A program made the position numbers and the translations under genes. From Theristus sp. LFF4_11 (lineage: Eukaryota > Nematoda > Chromadorea > Monhysterida > Xyalidae), in NCBI GenBank assembly GCA_030248135.1, contig JASANC010003066.1:144001-208000 (forward strand): a stretch of 64,000 nt of DNA, in the 5' to 3' direction. Position 1 is the stretch's first letter. Each line of letters opens with the position of its first letter. The notes under the pieces were generated by a model. The model saw nothing but the letters and a program-made list of their open reading frames with translations, did not search any database and had not been told where the DNA came from. Below are positions 58,901-64,000 of the stretch, in pieces.

Positions 58901-60287
58901 TCTTGATTTTATTTGAATCGGTGGCGCTTGGAGAGAATGCAGCATCAGAAAAATTATCAGATGCGAGTTTAAAACAAAAAAAGCTAACGCAAAACAGATT
59001 GACATGTGCAACAGCAAGGAATGTGATACATGCAAATCAATTGAATTGACATGATCGAGAGATATGTAACTGCACAACAATTTCACCGCATTTCTAAACA
59101 CAAAAGATCACCGAAATCACGAACCCGCACAGACGAAAGAAGTGAACCGAGAACAAAATTGAAAGAGCAAAAAAATCAGATGGAGATTCGGGTCACTATC
59201 ACCAGTACAACAGCACGACGACATCACCAACAAAACTTTGAGCACTTTCCGAGTTCAAAGACACAAAATTTCAAGAAATTTGACTGAATAAATATCGCGG
59301 CGTTTCTCGTTTATTGTTGAAAATTTAACCGAATTCTGAAAAATAACCAAATCTTTGCTGTATTAGTTTCTTCACTTTGTCAACAAAAGAACTAGCATAA
59401 AAAGCGCAAGCGGCAGATTTAAAGCGGAAAAGCGTGAAGCTGTTAAACTACGAAACACAACATTGCCATGTAGACCAAACTTGAACAGATAAACAAAGAA
59501 CAAAGCTGGAAAATAAAGCGAACGCCGACCAGAGCCAGCCCATTGGCGGTCGACCGAGATGGGACATGGAAGGAGAGGCACGAGTCTCAGGGTGCTTTAT
59601 TTATACCAAGAGCGTGAATTGTGTTCTCCAGAACATCAAGTTATGAAGTGGCGAAAATGAAAATTGAAATGGATATGCGGAATACAGTGCATTTTGAGTG
59701 ATTTCAAAAATTGAAATTTGGGTCCTTCGGCGGTATAAAAAACCGGAAAAAAACCAAAATTTACGCGGTAAAATATCGGTAATTTATTTTGGCCATTTTT
59801 TGGCGCCGGTATAAAAAACCGTTTTTTATACCGAAAAAAACCGTTTTTTATACCGACCCACCCCTAGTGTGGTGTGACAAATAATAATAAAGCAAAAATC
59901 GACAAAACAGATTATGGTCAGCTCTAGAATCGGTGAGGTTAATGGACATCAATGAGCCAATATTTAGTGACCGCGTCGCTATGTTTTACTGTTCACGAAT
60001 GTCGCTTTAGCCGCTTTTCAATGCACAATTTGCGTTTCTTTGACAGATCGTCTTGTCAGAAAACTCAGACAAAACAACAAACAACCAAACAACAACAAAA
60101 CGCACGTCAAATCTCGGTTGAACTCCTGCGCTGGATTGTAGAAGGCGTTTGCCGAGACGGTGTCGGCGACGATCAGCTCCGTCGATCCCTCGCGGATCAC
60201 GTTTCTGGAGCCGCCGCCGCCCCCCGTAGACGTGATGCTGGTCGCCGTGCCCGGGCGCGTCTGTTGACTCTGTCGACCACTGGGCAT
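52973..60287 (-). CDS. trmt1: tRNA (guanine26-N2)-dimethyltransferase, TRM1 family
   Basis: Fifteen minus-strand exons (60287-60106, 58608-58506, 58223-58036, 57880-57845, 57477-57362, 57045-56930, 56598-56450, 56091-55938, 55612-55472, 54771-54577, 54393-54271, 54185-54109, 53859-53749, 53459-53177, 53032-52973) join in phase to 677 residues. The enzyme makes m2,2G at tRNA position 26. Seen in order: FYNPAQEFNRDLT, the SAM-binding LDALSASGMRAIRFAKEVPG and VANDFSEGALDAIKRNV, the catalytic-site motif VDLDPYGSPAHFLDAA, LLMVTCTDVA, YGASSIRSGCCHEM, a four-cysteine zinc site (CGGC with CPTRCRHC), IWNDRLF, TPLYYDI, and GVKTDASPKLVWDV. The C-terminus is a Gln-rich tail ending KRPRLA, a possible nuclear signal. 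The ATG lies two bases after a CGCAG acceptor, so a 5' UTR exon, a longer N-terminus or trans-splicing is possible. Exon 11 is the least conserved. Confidence 0.93.
53183..53345 (-). repeat. Coding CAA/CAG repeat in TRM1 tail
   Basis: Imperfect Gln codon runs interrupted by Thr, Ala and Pro codons make up most of TRM1 exon 14. The reverse strand reads as poly-Val or poly-Leu frames, which are by-products. Confidence 0.85.
58675..59866. mobile_element. hAT-type element with 8-bp target duplication
   Basis: Ends TAGGGGTGG and CCACCCCTA are inverted. Each is followed inward by AAAAAACGG/ATACCG blocks repeated several times. Both ends are bordered by the identical 8-mer GTGTGGTG (58667-58674 and 59867-59874), the hAT signature. 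It is 1192 bp, has no transposase frame, and lies in TRM1 intron 1. Confidence 0.92.
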
Positions 60288-60349
60288 GCCTGCGTGTCGA
60301 ACGAACACGCACGTTTTAGAATGGGAAGGTCAGTTCACGTTGAAAACAT

Positions 60350-60436
60350 ACAGTCAACCTGATCACGTGATGCATGCTTTTCGTTGTCCTTAATGCACCA
60401 CACAGATGATTGCCTGTAATTTAGAGTTCGACTGTA
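60350..60436. mobile_element. Half copy of the TACAGTCGAAC MITE
   Basis: Only the right arm is recognisable, with GTGATGCATGCTTTTC, GATTGCCTGTAATTTAGAG and TTCGACTGTA. It is immediately upstream of TRM1 exon 1. Confidence 0.6.
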
Positions 60437-60455
60437 CTGTATTCACCAGCACCAG

Positions 60456-60846
60456 TGGCCAGTTTTATAAAAGTGAGGAGTTGAGGAGTGAGGAGTTGAG
60501 GAGTGAATTCGTGTTAAAAATTCACTCCTCAAAACACTCCTCAATCTGAAACTACTCGGAGTGCGATTCTCGTTTTTCAGCGATGAATTTTCCGTCTCAC
60601 TGTCGCTGTTTCTGCTTGTAATGTAAACCAAGTCTGAATATAAGAAAACCAAAAATTATTTTGTTTTTTCATCAAAACCGGCGACAAAATCAGAAAAAAA
60701 CCGCCAAAAAACATGCTATTCAGATTTTTACAAGTCGAATTTGACTTGTAAGATTTCTTGAGTTTTTTATAAAATCGAACAAAAATTGGGTAGTAAATTT
60801 ACTCCTCAAAACCCTCCTCAACTCCTCACTTTTATAAAACTGGCCA
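60456..60846. mobile_element. TIR element with 3-bp CAG target duplication
   Basis: About 30-bp inverted ends, TGGCCAGTTTTATAAAAGTG plus AGGAGTTGAGGAG, enclose 391 bp. CAG flanks both sides. GAGGAGT motifs repeat inside each arm. No coding frame. Confidence 0.8.
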
Positions 60847-61683
60847 CAGAGCACCAGGAAGCGGAATGACGTTCACTGTCGCGAAAAGATGCGCTGCAAT
60901 GCAATGCATCGCTCAAGCGAGTCTTTCTCAAACACGATTCTAATCCATCACACCGTGGATTCAATGAGGAAAACGAAACACGAAGCAAACAATAATTGCT
61001 ATGAACCATTACCATATCCATGACAATGACAACGACAAAAAACGAATCAGTCAGTACAACAGTATAAGACGTCACTGAATTGATCAACACCAACCAGCGC
61101 CTGTTGCCGTGCTCATCTGATTCATCAGTGACATTGACGCCATTCCATTCGCAATTCGCAAGTCGTTCAGTTTTGTCAGGTTTCTTGCCGTGGATTCGCC
61201 GCCGCGCAAATTTCGAAACTGTCTGCTCAAGAAAATCGTGGTTGGTGTCGCTGACGTGTCCGTGTGTGTGTGCCTAGCAGCTCCCTAGTAGCAGCAGGTA
61301 GGGTTAAGCAAAAATCTAAATTAAAAAAAAACAAAAATACCGCATTTTAAAAACCTCATTTTTGGCAAAATTTTTCGAAAGGTCAACAAAAATGTTCTTT
61401 AACATTACCTTGGAAAATCGTCAGCTCAGGTAGAGATGTCAAGAAAAAAAAATTTTCTATTTTTTTTCTTTTTAAAAATTTTTTTTTGATTTTTTTTTAA
61501 ATGAAAGTTGTTCAGAATTTTTCAGGGAGTCCGAATATCACCATCTGAGGAGCCACCGACTTACCATATGACCCCCACTCATATGGGAGGAGGGTGAAAA
61601 TTTCAGACTTGGTTTCGGCGACCCCATTTTCCCACCGACGACATCACGTCTCGTGTTTTGCCTCTCAATTCACCTCAAATAAC
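60847..61683. other. Upstream spacer, no gene seen
   Basis: AT-rich DNA between the TRM1 5' region and the candidate exon at 61684. If that exon is real, this spacer is a divergent promoter region. Confidence 0.4.
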
Positions 61684-61820
61684 ATGGAAACAAGTTCCAC
61701 AACAAACCGGTGTGATCATGCTGACGACACGAGGCGAAACAGCAACGAGCAACCAACGAAGTTACGCTTGCAGTGGCAGACAGTGCAATTTCCACCTTTC
61801 GAGATCCTGAAAAACGATGC
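61684..61820 (+). CDS. Possible first exon of a rightward gene
   Basis: From ATG a hydrophilic frame (METSSTTNRCDHADDTRRNS, later LRLQWQTVQFPPFEILKNDA) runs to a GTAAAT donor in phase 2. If not spliced it stops two codons later. No downstream partner is visible before the TIR element, so it is weakly supported. Confidence 0.3.
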
Positions 61821-62222
61821 GTAAATGTGAGTTCTCTGCTTCTATCTCACCTTAGCGACATCGGAATTTGTTGAACTAGCCTTTGCGACGCTCAAGAACT
61901 TCAATGCGCGAGTCGATCATCACTCACCAAGGCTGAAAACAGTCGATAAATCAATCCAGAATACCACCTGCAGCGTTGAAGACTAAGTGAAGCCAAGTGA
62001 CAAGGTAAAGTCAAAGAAAATTTTTGTTGAACTTTCGAAAAATGATGCCAAAAACGGCATTTTCAGGGCACATTAAAGAAAAAAATTCAAAAATTTTCAA
62101 TAAAAAAAAATTAAAAAAATGCTCATAAAAATCAAAAAAAAAATTAAAAAAAAAATTTTACTTTAAAAAATTTTTTTTTTGACCCTTACATTATAGTTGT
62201 TCTAGGGGGGGGGGGCTGGGTG

Positions 62223-63282
62223 GGGGCCGGCCCTAGGGTTAGGGGCTTTGAAAAAAAAAATTTTTTTTTATTTTTTTTTTCGTTTTTTTTTTAAATTTGG
62301 ATTTTTTTTTCAAATTTAAAAAAAAATTTGAAAATTTTTTCTTCTACTTTGCTCTGAAAATTCGATTTATGGCATAATTTTTTGAAAGTTCAAACCAAAT
62401 TTTCTTCCCAACTTCTTTGTGTGCTTAGGTAAATGTCATTATTTGGTCATTTTGACCGACGTACTCCATGTTTTTCGATTTGGATGACTTCTAGAGTCAA
62501 TTTTTAGCGTTGAAATGACTTAACTGAATTGAAATATCGTTTCAGAAATCGTTTTCTTGCAACTTAGAACATGTTTTTCAGTCGGTAGGCCATGAGATGA
62601 ACATGATATCTTGTTGATTGGCGTATGTTATAGGTCTACAATGGAGTTGTGCGATATATTGTTAAACAATTTGAGCGGAGATGTTGGTTAATACCACATC
62701 ACACGACCGTTTTTCAGATACCCGATAACATGGCCACATGTTAAAACTTGCGTGCTGAGCTAAACTAACGTGTTAAACTTGCGTCTGTCAGTTGCCCGCA
62801 GCGTGATCGCGAAATCATGGTACGTGTTTTCGATACGATGATTTGAAGAGTGGGCTCTCGCCATGTGGCAGATAGCATAGCTGGTTGAACCTGAAAGTAA
62901 GTGTCTTGGGGGGGGGGGGCGACCGGGTCGACAGGGGTTGCCGACTTAGCTACAGCAAACAGGAATTTTTGAACACAGTCAAATTTTGGTAATTTTCTAA
63001 AGAGGAACCACTAAGAACGGTTCAATATTCAAGTACACGTGAAAAATTGCCCTGTTTTACTGTTGAAAATGCAACTTTCCCTCTATGAAATGGACATAAT
63101 TTCAATAAAACACGATTTTCGCTCTTATAGTTTCCCGGATCGTTCTGAAAATAGTCTAGATGAACTCAGCTCGACGAGACGCTTCGAACGAACCAAACTT
63201 GTAAAAAAAAAATTTAAAAAAAAAATTTTAATTTAAAAAAAAATCCGGATTTTTTTCCCCTAACCCTAGCCGGCCCCCCCCC
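62223..63282 (+). mobile_element. 1-kb TIR element, right (complete) copy
   Basis: Bounded by inverted ends GGCCGGCCCTAGGGTTAGGG and CCCCTAACCCTAGCCGGCC. From about 62234 it is the reverse complement of 1-1019. Homopolymer A/T tracts just inside each end are also inverted. No transposase frame. Confidence 0.8.
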
Positions 63283-64000
63283 AAAAATTTTCGAATCTAT
63301 CTCTATCAAACAGGTTTTTTCCCTAATGTTACATGTTTAAACAGGATTAGGATTATGGAATGGATTCCCTTCCCTGGAGTGGTCACGTGCACCATTTGCT
63401 CATGCACCGCACTTCTAAAAAGGCTTGGCTTAGGCTTAGGGCTGAACTTAGGATTAGGATTAGATTCAGGCTTTGCTTAGGATTAGGTTTTGGTAATATT
63501 CTGAGAATTGTAGTTTATTTTAAGCGTTAAACACACGGTTAGTGTCTAGGTAAATGTCCGTTAACGCAGATGTCTTGCACCAGTCGTTTAAACATGTAGG
63601 CCAACCGAAGACATAAAAAATGAGTCAATTTTTGACCAAAATTGACCGTTTTTGCTCGTAATTCTTGAAAATTTCGCTAATTTTAGGTAAAATACGCGTT
63701 TATACTTGATTTTTTAGTGTATTTTTAGCATTATTTTGCTGTTTTTGTAGCTTTTTAGCGTTTTAGCTATCTATCTATCAAATTTCAAAATTTTGACCGC
63801 CCCCCCCCAAAGTCACATGGCCCCCCCCGCGGCCCCCCCCCAAAATTTTCCAGCTATCTATCTATCTAGAAAATTTGCTCCAGCTATCTATATCGGCCCC
63901 CCCCAACCCCTCGGCTCTGGAACAACTATGCCTTACATCTCTAAGCTCAGGGACCGTTTTACCGATTGATTTTGGGGATTGAACAAAGAAGTTTTGGAGC
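63283..64000. repeat. Low-complexity DNA with telomere-like and CTAT motifs
   Basis: Holds scattered TTAGGC/TTAGGAT-like hexamers (63424-63500, for example TTGGCTTAGGCTTAGGGC), runs of 8-10 C between 63795 and 63905, and short CTAT arrays. No gene. Confidence 0.6.

Noticed and set aside
1..63282. The whole window as one giant transposon bounded by 1-kb inverted repeats
   Set aside because: The interior holds ordinary single-copy animal genes and no polymerase, integrase, capsid or transposase; the edge repeats are a small TIR family with a third fragment inside.

Overview
This is eukaryotic, invertebrate-type genomic DNA. Protein-coding genes are split into short exons with GT-AG introns, whose acceptors often read TTTTCAG or TTGCAG. 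The genes belong to animal families: a caskin-like tandem-SAM protein, an acid lipase, a GLUT-like carrier, a GRIP golgin, an SBK-type kinase, a Kunitz protein and TRM1. AT-rich intergenic DNA and introns are full of small inverted-repeat transposons. A small ecdysozoan such as a nematode is my best guess; I cannot name the species. No prokaryotic, organellar or viral genes are visible.

Layout. 1-8.1 kb: a truncated 1-kb terminal-inverted-repeat (TIR) element, gene-poor DNA, then the end of a caskin-like tandem-SAM gene (+). 8.6-12.0 kb: a nine-exon secreted acid lipase (+). 12.5-15.8 kb: two tandem genes (-) for small secreted six-cysteine proteins that share one gapless motif. 15.8-19.1 kb: no gene, degenerate repeats. 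19.1-28.6 kb: a ten-exon GLUT/SLC2-like carrier (+) whose 4.9-kb intron 8 is packed with mobile elements and a ~149-bp satellite. 29.3-34.3 kb: a nine-exon GRIP-domain golgin (+). 36.1-39.3 kb: a three-exon SBK-family kinase (-) with a predicted dead active site. 39.3-50.4 kb: 11 kb with no recognisable gene but several protein-like orphan exons. 50.5-52.1 kb: a secreted cysteine-rich protein with a reduced Kunitz domain (+). 53.0-60.3 kb: a fifteen-exon TRM1 tRNA methyltransferase (-) with a 1.2-kb hAT element in intron 1. 60.4-64 kb: more TIR elements, including a second, inverted copy of the 1-kb element seen at the left edge.

The genes do not form a pathway; they look like ordinary neighbours. 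All multi-exon models were built by hand from splice sites. For the lipase, carrier, golgin, kinase, Kunitz, TRM1 and both six-cysteine genes the intron phases agree at every junction and the summed exon length is a multiple of three, which is the main support for the boundaries. The most unusual items are the duplicated six-cysteine family, the SBK pseudokinase (HRN and DFA in place of HRD and DFG), the Kunitz domain lacking one disulphide, and the variety of non-autonomous transposons, several with exact target-site duplications.
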